From: Dichetophora obliterata
Lineage: Eukaryota > Arthropoda > Insecta > Diptera > Sciomyzidae
Assembly (NCBI GenBank): GCA_963920525.1
Contig: OY986436.1
Location: forward strand, 178,595,361-178,659,360
Direction of reading: 5' to 3'
DNA length: 64,000 nt
Part shown: positions 10,371 through 21,586 of the stretch, one piece after another
Position numbering within the stretch: the first letter of the stretch is position 1
Layout: every line of letters starts with the position of its first letter
Program-made: the position numbers and the translations under genes
The notes under the pieces: model-generated
Databases searched by the model: none
What the model was told of the DNA's origin: nothing
What the model saw: the letters and a program-made list of their open reading frames with translations, nothing else

Positions 10371-12726
10371 GCCGAGGTCGTTGAAAGATACAATTATTAT
10401 AAAATATTGGATACTTTTAATGAAAGTGAAAGTGAAGTAATGAAACTAATATGAACTACAAAATATAAAATATTTTTTGATGTTAACTTATCGAAAGGTC
10501 AACTCACAAGTAAATTGAAAACGAATGTATGATCAGATCTATTTAAGCTCCTGGTTAGTTGTTATCCCAAGTTGTCATGGTTAGTTGTTAGCCCAACATC
10601 TACTATGGAGGGTAAATATTTCCCACTTTATCGTTGAGATATTGAAATCATATTTAGATTGCTTCTTAAAATAATCTAGCGCTGAGAAAATGCGAAAAAG
10701 CTGTAGTAGCTGAAATCGATTGTTATTGAAACGCTCTGCTTTGGCTAGGATTTTTTATATAGTTCAAGAAAGACAAGGGATGACAACGAACATGTGAATG
10801 CAACTATAAAATTTATGGTTTTATTCAAACCCGTTTTTTTAACAGCTCTTTGAACAAAAATTTTTTAATTTAGTTTTTGCATAAGAGGTTGAAATCCCTC
10901 TGTGTTTTTTTTTTATTCAAGCGAGTTAGAGATAATATTTTTGAATTTTTGTATAGAGTTGAACGATTAACTTGACATCATTTCTTAGTAGTTCATTAAG
11001 CACACTCTTTTGAATTGATACTATCATATTTCGAAAAATTACTGGAATAGTTTTGACCAAATTGTTCTGGATGTCTCTATTTTTGTTGAATCAATTTATA
11101 GTAAATATTGGGTTCTTGCCCCACTTCCTGCAGCAGCACGCAATTATGACGTAGTAGCATTACTAGCGTTAATAGTCAGGCTCTCGAAATGTACATATAA
11201 TTGTTTTTAATTGTGGTGGATCGAAGTTTTTTTTTAAGTTAAGAAAAAATCAACCACGTTGTATGAGAAAAGGTTTAAAGAAGCTTGAGAATCATCTATG
11301 GTATTTTGGTATTTTGCACTGGCGTTTTTTGGTACTTTAAAAAATACTTTTACAAAAACAAAAATGAAAGAAGCATTACAAAATAATAAGGAAACAAATA
11401 ATCGACCAAACAAGCTGCACAGTTTTTCTTTCAAGCTCTAAAAATATCAATGGGTTTGTTCAAAGTGGATCCGGTTTACTGAAATCGCAAGTCATCGGAC
11501 ATAAATGGACTTAAGGTAGTAACAAATCTCTTTGTAATAAATGTTGAAGCTGAAGGGCCGTAGCACTCGGCGCGGAGCTTAACGTACCGTTAACTTGCAA
11601 CAAGCATCGAAAGCAGTATCTGTTACAAGTTGTAGCTAACCATAGAAAAATAATGAGTTAATTTACCAAACATGATATTTTTAAGAAAAAAGTTTTTAAT
11701 TCCTTTTGTTCATAAATATACAAATATTTTAATTCCTTTGTGTTCATAAATATAAATAAAAAAAAAAGATAGGTTTGAAAATTTGTAATAATGATTATTT
11801 TAAAGTTTCATTCATATTAATGTTTGGCTTAAATTAAAAACTTATTAAAATTAAGTTTTAAAATCATATTAAAATCTTAAAATTTATTCTTTAACTTAAT
11901 TGAACATATTTTGAATAAAAAAAATTTAGTTTAAATAGCTGTATAAAAATAACGGGTTTCAAAAAGCCAACAATATCCCAATATTAAACGCCCTCAAATT
12001 TAAATCATTTTCTAAAATCACAATCAAAGCACTTCATGTTATAACATATGATGATTTTTTAAATGTCATGATTTTTTAAATACACATTCTAGAAAATCTC
12101 CCTCATCGAGTATATCAGCTACTTTATTAATAATATTGCATTAAAAACTAATAATTATCCAGGTTATTGTTACTGACTATATGTTTTGTGTTATTTTTAT
12201 CTGTGCTTGCATGAAAATTGGATGCATTCTTACAAAGAGATTTTCTCTACTAATTAAAAAAAAAATAAAATTTTAATTGTCTCTTTAGTTTTAATCCGCT
12301 GGATTACTTGTGTACACAAAGCAATGGCTTTGTTCTGCTTGAAAGTAAATGCATGTTTTTAGATTTTCAATGTTGTCGCAAACCATGGTAACCTAGCGTG
12401 ATTTTCTAAAAATAAACTATAACATTGGTTATAAATAAACAACAAATTGAAATGTCAAAGTTATTTGTGTACAAAGTTATATGTCAATAAGTAGCTTAAG
12501 TATAATAGGTAAAATTAATTATGATAAGTCAGTGAATTTTATTTGATATAATTTATTGAGTTCTTGGAATATTTCCTTACAGACTAAAACAATATGAGTT
12601 AAAGTATAAGAACCTTAATTAAACCTTAGGTAAATTAGATAACAAATTAATGCAAAAAACTCATTAATTAATTAACTCATTAATGCTGACTTAAAATTAG
12701 GTTTGGTCATCAGAGCTTACAGCTTT
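10371..12726. other. Long AT-rich non-coding stretch
   Basis: No coding region, terminal inverted repeat, tandem array or RNA gene was recognised. Short frames such as 11234-11434 (minus) lack any domain or codon signal. Confidence 0.35.
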
Positions 12727-12819
12727 AGAATGCATTCAATTTGATTTTTTTCCACAAAAAAGTGAATCAGTGAATAACGAAATAAGAATGTAATTCACAA
12801 AGAATTTCCGAATTTTCAA

Positions 12820-13090
12820 TTATTCATTTTTTATTCATTTCTCATTTTGTATTCATTGTTCATTATTCATTTGTTATTCATTATTTAATTTTTATTCATT
12901 ATTAATTTTTTATTCTTTATTCATTTGTTATTTATTTTTTATTTATGGCTTAGGACTAAAATGAATAATGAATAAAAAATTAATAATGAATTAAAAATTA
13001 ATAATGAATAAATAAGAACAATGCATAACAAACGAATAATGAGTAAAAAGTGAATGATGAATAAAAAATGAATAATGAATAACAAAAAAA
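12820..13090. repeat. ATTCATT / AATGAATA degenerate microsatellite dyad
   Basis: About 130 bases of variants of TTATTCATT are followed, after a short unrelated spacer near 12946-12960, by about 130 bases of AATGAATAA variants. The two halves can therefore pair as a long imperfect hairpin. The array continues at 14966-15000 beyond the Helitron. Confidence 0.75.
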
Positions 13091-14965
13091 TCTATACTTA
13101 TAATGAAACTGTAAAAAAAATGTACATTGAATATTTTTTCAAAATTCTTTTTGCACTGAAAACTTTGAAAGTTGTAGATTCAAGAAATGTCATTTTTAAA
13201 ATTATTGTCTGTCTGAACGAGCATCACGTGAAAACTTCTGGATGGATTTTCTTCAAACTTCACATGTAGGTTCCTTACGTCCCTGTTTGGGATAGAGGCT
13301 ACTTTTTATCAGCACAAAAAGGACTCTCTTCAAAATAACGGTTCTTTTGTAAAATAATGGAAATTAAAAACACTGAAAAGTGAGTTAAAAATTAGAGATA
13401 CGTTTTAATAGCCTACGAATGAGTTTTTGGTAATTAAAAGGGCTACAAACACCAGTTTTCGTTTATCTCTAATGAGTACCCTACAATATGCATTATTTTA
13501 TCCAATATACGTTAATGGATACTAACTTTTTCAATTTTCTTAAAGATAATAAAGTAGAAAAAAAAATCCCGTTTGTTTGACACCAATAACATTTTCATAT
13601 CTTGAAAATTATAGAAAATCTTAGTACAATGAATTTTTGTATATAACATCATTACCTACAGCCAAAAAAAACTACTCCAAATTCAAAGTTTTGGATTTCG
13701 ACGCGAATAGCTTCTTTGAGTTTTAATATATTTCATTCAATCTTCTTTTGTCTAAAATTTCAATTAAACTACTTGTAAAAAATTACTGCAACAGTTCCTT
13801 TAGCTAAGGATTTATATTTTTAGTATTTGTTTTAAAAAAGGTCCAAAAAATATCTCTTTCTTCCTAAAAATGGTGCAAAAATTGTTTTTGTTGTAAAAAT
13901 AATATAATCCGAATATTGAAATTTTTATACTGTTTCAATTGACGTATCACTTTTATGCAAAAACTATTGCAGTTTGACACAAAGTTGGTTTTTCTATTTC
14001 TTATAATAAAAATGCAGGTTGATTTTTGTGAAAAATATCAAAAAGAAAACATATAAAGGCTTTGAAATAGGGGACGAATTTACATAAATTTTTAAAAAAA
14101 GGTGGTAAAATTTTTTCTAATAAACAGTAAAGTTTATAATAAAATTTAAATAAATAAAATATAACTTGTTTTGTCCGAGTTGTGTCCCAAACCCACGTTT
14201 CCGAAAGCTAACTTGCATTCGTAATGATGCAAAATAAGCGCAACTTTGTTTACAACTGAGTTGGACGAATGGATAAGACTTTAAGGTTTTGTATGAATAA
14301 ATTGTTAAGAAATGTTAAACAACTTTTTAAAGGATCAGACAATTTTTTCTAAAAAATCTTAATATAAAAATAGAACAAAAATAAACTAAAAAACTTTGTT
14401 ATCAACTACGATAGGCGAGTGGGTAAGATATCGGACCGGCAGACGAGAGGACTTGGGTTCAAATTAGGAAATGACCATTGACAGGTTTGATTTTAAGTTA
14501 ATGTGTTTATATTTTATTAATTTTTTTGCGAACTCAACATTTTAAACTTTTTTCGGATTAAAAAGTAATAACTTTGGTATTCAAAAATTTTAACTTTTTC
14601 CTTAGATTAAAAAGTTTTTTTTTTAGGTGTTGTCCTATATGTAATTAAAAAAAGTTAAAAACTTAGTCCAAGATTTTCAACCATGCACTTCTATTATGAA
14701 CTGATACCAACTGAAGAAGACTAGATCTAATTCAAGCACTGATATTATTTTTCCAAGAGTATATTTTAAGAAATTTTTTAATCTAAAATTGTTTAAAGTT
14801 TTTAAATGGTGATTTATAAATGATGAATGAACTAATATATGCGTTGATTTCAAAAGATTTACGTTTATCTTTTTTTTCAATAAAAAATCAGTAAATTAAG
14901 AGCTCATATAGGATAATAATAATTATTTATACAAACTACCGAGTAACACTGGGTATATCAGCTAG
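13091..14965 (+). mobile_element. Non-autonomous Helitron (1.9 kb)
   Basis: Starts TCTATACTTATAATGAAACT after an A and ends ACTGGGTATATCAGCTAG before a T, giving the A|TC...CTAG|T structure of Helitron insertions with no target duplication. Flanking sequence on both sides is the same AATGAATA array, so an empty site can be inferred. The left region (CTGTCTGAACGAGCATCACG) and right terminus resemble the Helitron pieces at 45.7-47.9 kb. There is no Rep/helicase coding, so it is non-autonomous. A tRNA-like segment lies at 14403-14466. Confidence 0.75.
14403..14466 (+). repeat. tRNA-like segment with box B
   Basis: GATAGGCGAGTGGGTAAGA resembles a box A region, and ACTTGGGTTCAAATT contains a box B (GGTTCAAAT). 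The folding is incomplete and no full cloverleaf can be drawn, so it is a tRNA-derived remnant captured in the Helitron rather than a gene. Confidence 0.45.
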
Positions 14966-15199
14966 TAATGAATAACGAATAAAATACGTTTGATTAATAA
15001 AACAAATAATTGAAAATTCTGAAATTTGATGTGAATTGCTTTCTTTGTGAATAGCATTAATAATAGTAGAATAGCAGAATAAAAAAATTGATTCATTATT
15101 CTGAATAACAAAAATGAATAATTATTAATTTTTTTAAAAATTAATGTGAATTAAAAATTTTATTTATAAGTCAATTTTGCATTCATTGAATGCATTCTT

Positions 15200-15678
15200 A
15201 TGTCGATATTCCGTTGTATTTAAAATTCTGGATCTGCATGCAGATTTGTCATACAAAAATCGATGAAACTATCCTTATAAATCTTGTTTAAAATTTAAAA
15301 AATTAATGGGTTCATTGATGGCATAGTTTCATCTGTGACATGAATTTAATATGAAAATAGTCAGATGAACGTAAAGATCTAGACGAAATATTTAAGGTCA
15401 TAAACTCAATGAGCAAAAAATGCAGAACAGATAAAAAACGAACCGTTTGCTAAGGTTTACTTTCATTCCCTGGCAGCGTTGTTATAAAACGATACAAAAT
15501 CGTCATTTTGTGATTTAAAATTCTTCATTTAAAAAAATGCGTCATATTCAATTTTTTTTAAAGTTATGTATTACTTTTATGCAAAAATCATAAAATTTTT
15601 AAAAACAAATGAAATTTCATCACGTAGTGCATTTGTACTTTGTGTTAAATACAAAAATATTATCTCAAAACAAGTACC
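15200..15678. other. AT-rich non-coding stretch
   Basis: Nothing recognised between the fold-back element and the Harbinger element. Confidence 0.35.
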
Positions 15679-15910
15679 TATCAGCTAGGTTCCAGAAAAC
15701 GAGTGAAACTAGGTCGAAAGTGAAATTGCAAATCGAGTGAAATTGATTTCATTGTTCTGCAATCCGAGTGATATGAGCTTTTCGAAGTCGATTCAATTTC
15801 ACTTTCGAAACAGCTGATAGCTGTCAGTATAGAAATAAATTTATTTGTTTTTTTGTCGCCAATTGTGCATTTTTCCATTTTTTTTAATATTTTGTAGTCT
15901 TTTCACTAAA

Positions 15911-17039
15911 ATGAGTGCTGTTTATGTTGCTGCTGTGCTGCATAACGAATCGCAGAAAAATGCAGATGAAAAAATGAAAAGAAGAACGTTGAGGGACACT
16001 TCTAACCCTTTGGAGATTCCTGATGCTGCGTTAGTACCAAGGATTTTAAGTTAATTTAAGTTTTAAACTGTTTTAAAATATATTTAAGGTTTGTCAATTG
16101 CTACCGCGTGAATAAAAGTGCATTTATAATGTTGCTGGACACCATAAAACCTGACCTCAAAAAGTCATCTATTCCGAACGTGCTTAAACTTGCCGCGGTC
16201 TTACGTTTCCTTGCGGAAGGCAGTTTCCAACGTTCGGTAGGATAAGATGCTGATATTGCCTTAGGCCGGAGCACAATATCAAAAGTGCTGACGGAAGTGC
16301 TTGATATATTGGAGAAAAAAATATGTCGCAATTGGATTACTCTTGCAATGTCGGTAGAAGAAAAAATGAAATCCAAGCGACATTTCATGGATAAATTCTG
16401 CATTCCTGGTGTTGTAGGCTGCGTGGACGGCACCCATGTGAAAATTTCGCAGCCACATCAAGATCCAACACTTTTCTATAACAGAAAAGGATATTTCAGT
16501 GTTAATGTCATGATAGTAAGTTCCAAAACTTTTTCCTAATTTTCTGAAAAATTTATTGAAATTATTTAATATAGATTTGCGATTATAATTTGATAATCAA
16601 AGCGGTCGATGCCCGTCGCCCTGGATCAAGTCATGACTCGCTCATATGGAACTTGAGCAAGGCACGAAACCATTTTAAACGTCAGTTTGACAGCGGTGAT
16701 CATGGTTCATGGCTTTTAGGGGATGCTGGCTACGCACTTGAATCATTTCTTTTAACGCCATATAGAGATCCAGCCGCAGGAACTTCAAAGCATGCGTTTA
16801 ATCAAAAACACTCGTCAGCACGCAATGTCGTTGAAAAGACAATCGGTGTTTTGAAAAATCGTTTCAGGTGTTTAGCCCGTTCCCTTAAATACCAGCCGCA
16901 AAAAGCTATACAAATAGTTAACGTATGTTGCGCTCTGCATAATATTTGCAGACATTACAAAGTGCAACAAGAACTAGATACAAGTTTTGAAATACAACAT
17001 GACACAAATGAAACTGGTGATAACACTATGCAGCACTAA
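15911..17039 (+). pseudogene. Harbinger DDE transposase (main part)
   Basis: From ATG 15911 (MSAVYVAAVLHNE) through three likely exons. A very short intron at about 16051-16088 would join PRIL to a block with NCYRVNKSAFIMLLDTI. A second intron at 16516-16573 (GTAAGT...ATAG) joins VMI to CDYNLIIKAVDARR. Catalytic regions of HARBI1-like transposases are visible: VGCVDGTHVKI (first Asp), AVDARRPGSSHDS (second Asp) and SSARNVVEKTIGVLKNRF (Glu), followed by CCALHNICRHY. An in-frame TAA at 16243-16245 (after QRSVG) disrupts the frame. The 3' end is cut by the element starting at 17038, which supplies the present stop; the original tail is found at 20420-20531. The protein would act with the Myb-like partner at 20.7-21.6 kb. 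Confidence 0.85.
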
Positions 17040-17565
17040 AATCTTGAACCAACTGAGACCCCCAAAATCTGAAAGCTTATGATGGTGGAAGAAAAACCCC
17101 AGCTGGTTTTTGAATTATTAGCTAAGGTTTTTTTTAATTCATTTTTGAAGTTTTCGACTGGGGTGTGGATTTTAGTACAATTTTCAAAAAACATGTACTG
17201 ATTCTTAAGTCTATATCTCGTGAACTATGCGAAATATTGCTTGTCTCTCTTCGGCAAATTTTTAGCTCTTAATCAGTTCTAAAAATTTTACCTTGAGATA
17301 AAATCAAAAAAACAACAACATCTTACTCAAAACAACAAAACTGTCAAAAATCATAAAATTTCGAAATCATGAAATTGCTACGAACTCCACCAGACAATAT
17401 ATGACAAAAAGATACCAAAAGCTAAACAAACAACTCTTCTTAACAAACCGATTTCATTTGATGACTACTTCACATAGTTATAGCCCCACAAAGTCATCGA
17501 AAATTCAATAAAGGACCAAGAAATCACTTTAAATTGCATGTTTATCGAAATTAAAAATGCTATGC
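17038..17565 (+). repeat. Left terminal inverted repeat of the unclassified element
   Basis: Mirrors 19866-20419. Shared words include CTGAAAGCTTATGATGGTGG, ATTCTTAAGTCTATATCTCG, AGCTCTTAATCAGTTCTAAA and GAACTCCACCAGACAATAT, up to AATTAAAAATGCTATG. High identity between the arms argues for recent mobility. This arm could contain the promoter of the gene at 17643. Confidence 0.8.
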
Positions 17566-17642
17566 TTTTTTAAATGAAATAGGTACAAAATATAAATAAA
17601 TAATGATAATGTTTGGGGCCCTTTGAGTTTTTTATTGAAGAC

Positions 17643-19620
17643 ATGTCGCAGCGACATATGCACCGTGTAAACACCGTCCACTTGGCGCAGAGAAATCTGT
17701 ACCATGTAAACACAGTCCGTTTGAATGATTGTTTGATACAAAATAACGGCGTATTTCAAATGTCAAAAAATTTTTATTGTTTTGATTGCACGTTTATATT
17801 CCGGCATACATTGCAGAAAGAAAAAGTTGAAATGGAAAAGTGTTGGAAGCTGAACTTGTTTTGCTACGTTTGTGGAATTTATGAGCCCAAACGTTCAATG
17901 AAAACGCAAAAAACAAATTTTACTGCTGAATTTAGAAATGGGTACCTCTTATATTATTCCGACCAGTTGGACTTATTCGATTGTTCGTGGACACCAGATG
18001 CAGTATGCAGACGTTGTTATTGTTACATATTCAACTGGATAAACAGAAAACCAAGCCCGCTGCTTTATGGAACACCAGTAATATGGACGGACCCAAAGGG
18101 ACACGATGAAAACACATGCTACGGATGCCTAAATTTTAAAAGTGGAATGAATCGAAAAAAAATGTCGAAGGTAGTGTACATTCCTGGTCCTTATACTTCT
18201 CTCCCGCAAGAACATTCTGAAGCAAACCCACCACCAAGACCACCGAGTCCAGATAGAGCAACTGTATGGACTGCGGAAACGTTTGACAATGTGCTGGCTG
18301 ATCAACCGTTCGAGCCCGAAGAAACAATCAATAAGCCTGAGCTCGTAACACAATGCGAAATGAACTATGTTGTCGCCAAGTTAGGTTTGTCAAAGCGTAA
18401 ATCAGAATTTTTGTCCGCATTTCTTAAACGAAAAAAGCTAACGGACGTTGATGTTAAGAACTCGATACACCGTAGCCGTCAAGCGGAATTTCAAAAGTTT
18501 TACAGTGTTAACGACGAAAACTCTTACACGTACTGCAACAACATAAAAGGATTAGCCAATGAAATGGGATTAGAATATATCGCTGAAGACTGGCGACTGT
18601 TCATCGATAGCTCAGTCACTAGCTTAAAAGCAGTGTTACTGCATAAAACGAACCTGAAGCCCTCAATACCTTTAGCATTTAGCACAGACTTAAAGGAATG
18701 CTATGCAACAATGAAAATTTTGCTAAGAGACCTTCAATACGCAGATCATTTCTGGAAAATCTGTTGCGACCTTAAGGTTGTCAATATTTTGCAAGGCATA
18801 AAGGGTGGATGGCCAAAGTATTATTGCTTTCTGTGCCGTTGGGACACACGAGCAAAAGTCGATCACTACTCGCACACGTGGGAAAAACGAAAGTTGGGAG
18901 TGAAAGATGCCACTTTAGACATGACAGCAGAGCCACTAATAAAAAATGTAAGTGACATATTGTTGCCACCGCTGCATATTAAGTTGGGCATAACGAAGAA
19001 GTTTATAGAGACGGTAACGAAAAATAAGGACAACGTATTTCACTACCTTAAGAAAATTTTTCCAAGACTTAGTGATCAAAAAATTAAAGCCGGTAATGTA
19101 CTTCTTAACTAATCTCTTCAAATTTGTATTTATTTTTTGTGCATTTTTTTGTTTGCTTTAAACAGGCGTACTTAATGGACCAGACATTCGAAAGTTGCTA
19201 AAAAGTGAAGATTTCAATATTGTTTTGCACGGAAACGACTTAACTGCTTGGGACGCACTTAAGGCAGTTATAGAAAGAGTCTTAGGAAAAAATCGAGACG
19301 ACGAATGGAAAGTTTTAGTAAAAAATATGCTTAAGTCATTCCAAGCAATCGGTGTGTCTATGACATTAAAACTTCACTTTTTAAATAACCATTTGGAAGA
19401 GTTCGAAAAACAATTGCCAACAGAATCTGATGAGCAAGGTGAGCGCTTCCACCAAGTAACCGTCCCGATGGAAAAGCGGTTTAAAGGGAAAAAAATAGAT
19501 GCGATGCTTGGGGAAGTATGCTGGTCTAGCTGTAAAGTATTTTCATACGAAAATAAAGCTAGCGAAACGGTCGGAAACATGTGTTCAGATGATGAGACTA
19601 GCTCCGAAAGCGACGACTAA
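17643..19620 (+). CDS. Intact putative transposase of an unplaced family (two exons)
   Basis: Exon 1 is 17643-19092 and exon 2 is 19166-19620; a 73-base intron (GTAATG...AAACAG) keeps the frame. This gives 634 residues from ATG 17643, or 595 from ATG 17760. The N-terminal part has paired cysteines: CYVCG near residue 73, CRRC near 121 and CYGC near 159, suggesting a zinc-binding DNA recognition region. The middle holds FSTDLKE and CCDLKVVNILQG, then WPKYYCFLCRWDTR near residue 390 and LLPPLHIKLG. Exon 2 has SDEQGERFHQ near residue 571. The order of Asp, Asp and Glu/Asp in these blocks could form a DDE/D RNase H-like centre; that is inference. I recall similar multi-copy insect and cnidarian 'uncharacterized' proteins with a CFLCxWD motif but cannot name the family. 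No stop or frameshift is present, unlike every other transposase here. Confidence 0.75.
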
Positions 19621-19768
19621 AGCTCAATATATATTTAAAAAGATTTGAAGTGTCCTTATTTTTCATTCCTTATGTTCAAAAACATCAATTTTTCTAAGCT
19701 TCTATTTTAAAATATTAGAAGTGTCCTTATATTTTCCATCATCAACAATAAAAATCTATGACAGTAAG

Positions 19769-20419
19769 ATGTTGTTGTTTTTTTGATTTTATCTCAAGGT
19801 AAAATTTTTAGATCTGATTAAGAGCTAAAAATTTGCCGAAGAGAGACAAACAATATTTCGCAAGCATAGCATTTTTAATTTCGATAAACATGCAATTTAA
19901 AGTGATTTCTTTGTCCTTTATTGAATTTTCGATGACTTTGTGGGGCTATAACTATGTGAAGTAGTCATCAAATGAAATCGGTTTGTTAAGAAGAGTTGTT
20001 TGTTTAGCTTTTGGTATCTTTTTGTCACATATTGTCTGGTGGAGTTCGTAGCAATTTCTGAAATAAGTGTGAAAAACCATAGAAAAATATGACGAAATTT
20101 TATGATTTTTGACAGTTTTGTTGTTTTGAGTAAGATGTTGTTGTTTTTTTGATTTTATCTCAAGGTAAAATTTTTAGAACTGATTAAGAGCTAAAAATTT
20201 GCCGAAGAGAGACAAGCAATATTTTGCATAGTTCACGAGATATAGACTTAAGAATCAGTACATGTTTTTTGAAAATTGTACTAAAATCCATCCCCCAGTC
20301 GAAAACTTCAAAAATGAATTTAAAAAAAACCTTAGCTAATAATTCAAAAACCAGCTGGGGTTTTTCTTCCACCATCATAAGCTTTCAGATTTTGGGGGTC
20401 TTAATTGGTTCAAGATTTT
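19769..20419 (-). repeat. Right terminal inverted repeat with internal duplication
   Basis: The outer 550 bases mirror 17038-17565. The innermost 97 bases or so (GATGTTGTTGTTTTTTTGATTT through AGAGAGACAAACAATATTTCGC) repeat a segment found further out at 20132-20228, so this arm holds a partial direct duplication that the left arm lacks. Confidence 0.75.
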
Positions 20420-20531
20420 GAAGTTGGAAAATGTGCTACTGTGTAATGTAATAAGTGTAGAAGATACAAGCAATGATGCCAATCAAATAAGGGATAGCAT
20501 AGCAAATGCTATAAATTTATTTATTAGTTGA
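20420..20531 (+). pseudogene. Displaced C-terminal tail of the Harbinger transposase
   Basis: Right after the inserted element a frame reads KLENVLLCNVISVEDTSN and then ANQIRDSIANAINLFIS before TGA (20529-20531). A C-terminal 'RDxIAN' segment is typical for HARBI1-like transposases. This is therefore the original 3' end of the gene that starts at 15911, moved 3.4 kb away by the insertion. Confidence 0.65.
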
Positions 20532-20683
20532 AATTCATTTATTATCTTGAGTGTAGTAAAAAAATGTATTTATTTTTTAATGTAAATATAAAAAAAGGTT
20601 CTTAACAAAATCAGTTCAATTTCTCTTAAATACAATATAAAAAGGAACATAAAAATATCAATGCTTGGGATTGAATTAAAATA

Positions 20684-21586
20684 TTAGTCTCTATTTTGGT
20701 CCATAGACAGCCTCATTTCTTCAATTTCAATTTTTTTTCTTTTAAGTAAGAGTTCTTCCTGACGAAATTTTTCCATTTGCAGGTTATGTCGAATATTTTC
20801 TTTATTCTTTTCTTTTAAAGAAACGTTTATACTTTCAATTGACTTTTGAACATTTCTTATGTTGCTTTCCATATATTTAACAGTTTTCACAAGATTCTTG
20901 GACTCTGCGAAATTTTCCTTAATATATCCTGAAATATTGGTTATCTGTGTGGTTTGCTCTGACATAAATTTATTTATGTTTTCATTAGATGAAGGCTGGT
21001 ATCTTCTTTTTGCGGATGTTGCAGACGCTCTTCGCTTTCTACTGGTATATCTTCAGCAGGTATATCTTCAGCAGACATTTGCAGCTCGTAAAAATTGTCA
21101 TCAACCTCTCCAAAATCCATTGTATTTGGAACGCCTTCAACCACAACATATAATCCGCATACTCTCGCTACGGCATCCTCTACACTGGAAATCACGAATT
21201 TGTTGAAAGGGCCGCCACCAGTGGATATATCTTCCGTCTTGTTATGGGCTAACTTTTTCCTAATTCCTGCCTGCCAATCCATCCAAACCTTAAAATTATA
21301 TATGATAAAGCAAACAATATTTATCTAATGTTTGAAATTTACTTTCTTCCACCCAGTGGCATCCTTTTGAGGTGGACCATGACTATTTAAGTCCTTTGCC
21401 AAAGTGTTCCATAGTGCATCTGCTGCCACTCGATCGCCTTTCATAAAACCTCTGGCAAGGTCTTTATGATTTTCCATAAAGGATAAAAATATATTATCCT
21501 GGGCAGAATTCTTATGTTTACCCCTGCATCAAAAATCAGATAAAAGTATTTTTTTACAAAATTTATTCTATATTTTATGCTCACAT
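20684..21586 (-). pseudogene. Myb/SANT-like (trihelix) partner protein of Harbinger, one frameshift
   Basis: Likely exons on the minus strand are 21585-21586 (AT), 21343-21523 and 20684-21288. Introns of 61 and 54 bases begin GTGAGC and GTAAAT. The start codon would be split: AT from exon 1 plus G from exon 2, giving MGKHKNSAQDN. The second exon has FMENHKDLARGF, ADALWNTLAKDLNSHGPP and TGWKK; the third continues VWMDWQAGIRKKL and GGGPFNKFVISS. This is the order of the zeste-like Myb/SANT DNA-binding domain carried by Harbinger elements, which guides the transposase to its ends. A frameshift near 21035, next to a duplicated GCTGAAGATATACC word, separates it from a basic run (KRRASATSAKRRY) and a C-terminal coiled-coil-like region (20684-20965) rich in Lys/Glu. 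Confidence 0.75.

Larger units (their letters stand above)
12727..15199. mobile_element. Fold-back element rich in ATTCATT, split by a Helitron
   Basis: The outer ends AGAATGCATTCAA (12727-12739) and TTGAATGCATTCT (15186-15198) are inverted. Inward, AATTCACAAAGAA with GAATTTTCAATTATT on the left is mirrored on the right by AATAATTGAAAATTC and TTCTTTGTGAAT. The left inner part is a dense array of ATTCATT words that flips to AATGAATA after about 12950 around GGCTTAGGACTA, forming a second dyad. A 1.9-kb Helitron occupies 13091-14965, and the AATGAATAACGAATA array resumes immediately after it. No transposase was found; the superfamily is unassigned. Confidence 0.6.
17038..20419. mobile_element. 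Unclassified DNA element with about 500-bp terminal inverted repeats
   Basis: The left end AAAATCTTGAACCAACTGAG and the right end (reversed AAAATCTTGAACCAATTAAG) begin long inverted repeats. The left arm runs to about 17560 and the right arm from about 19866. By eye they are nearly identical over the outer 300 bases, with one extra segment of about 40 bases in the right arm near 20058-20097. An inner copy of part of the arm (about 19769-19866 versus 20132-20228) makes the right side partly tandem. One intact two-exon gene lies between. No unambiguous target duplication is visible, so the exact ends may shift by a few bases. The superfamily is not assigned. Confidence 0.75.

Noticed and set aside
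17529..17759. Minus-strand ORF near the start of the unplaced transposase
   Set aside because: Antisense to the coding exon and partly in the terminal inverted repeat; no domain.
20859..21328. Plus-strand ORFs over the Myb-like gene
   Set aside because: They are antisense shadows of the minus-strand Harbinger partner gene, which carries the conserved domain.
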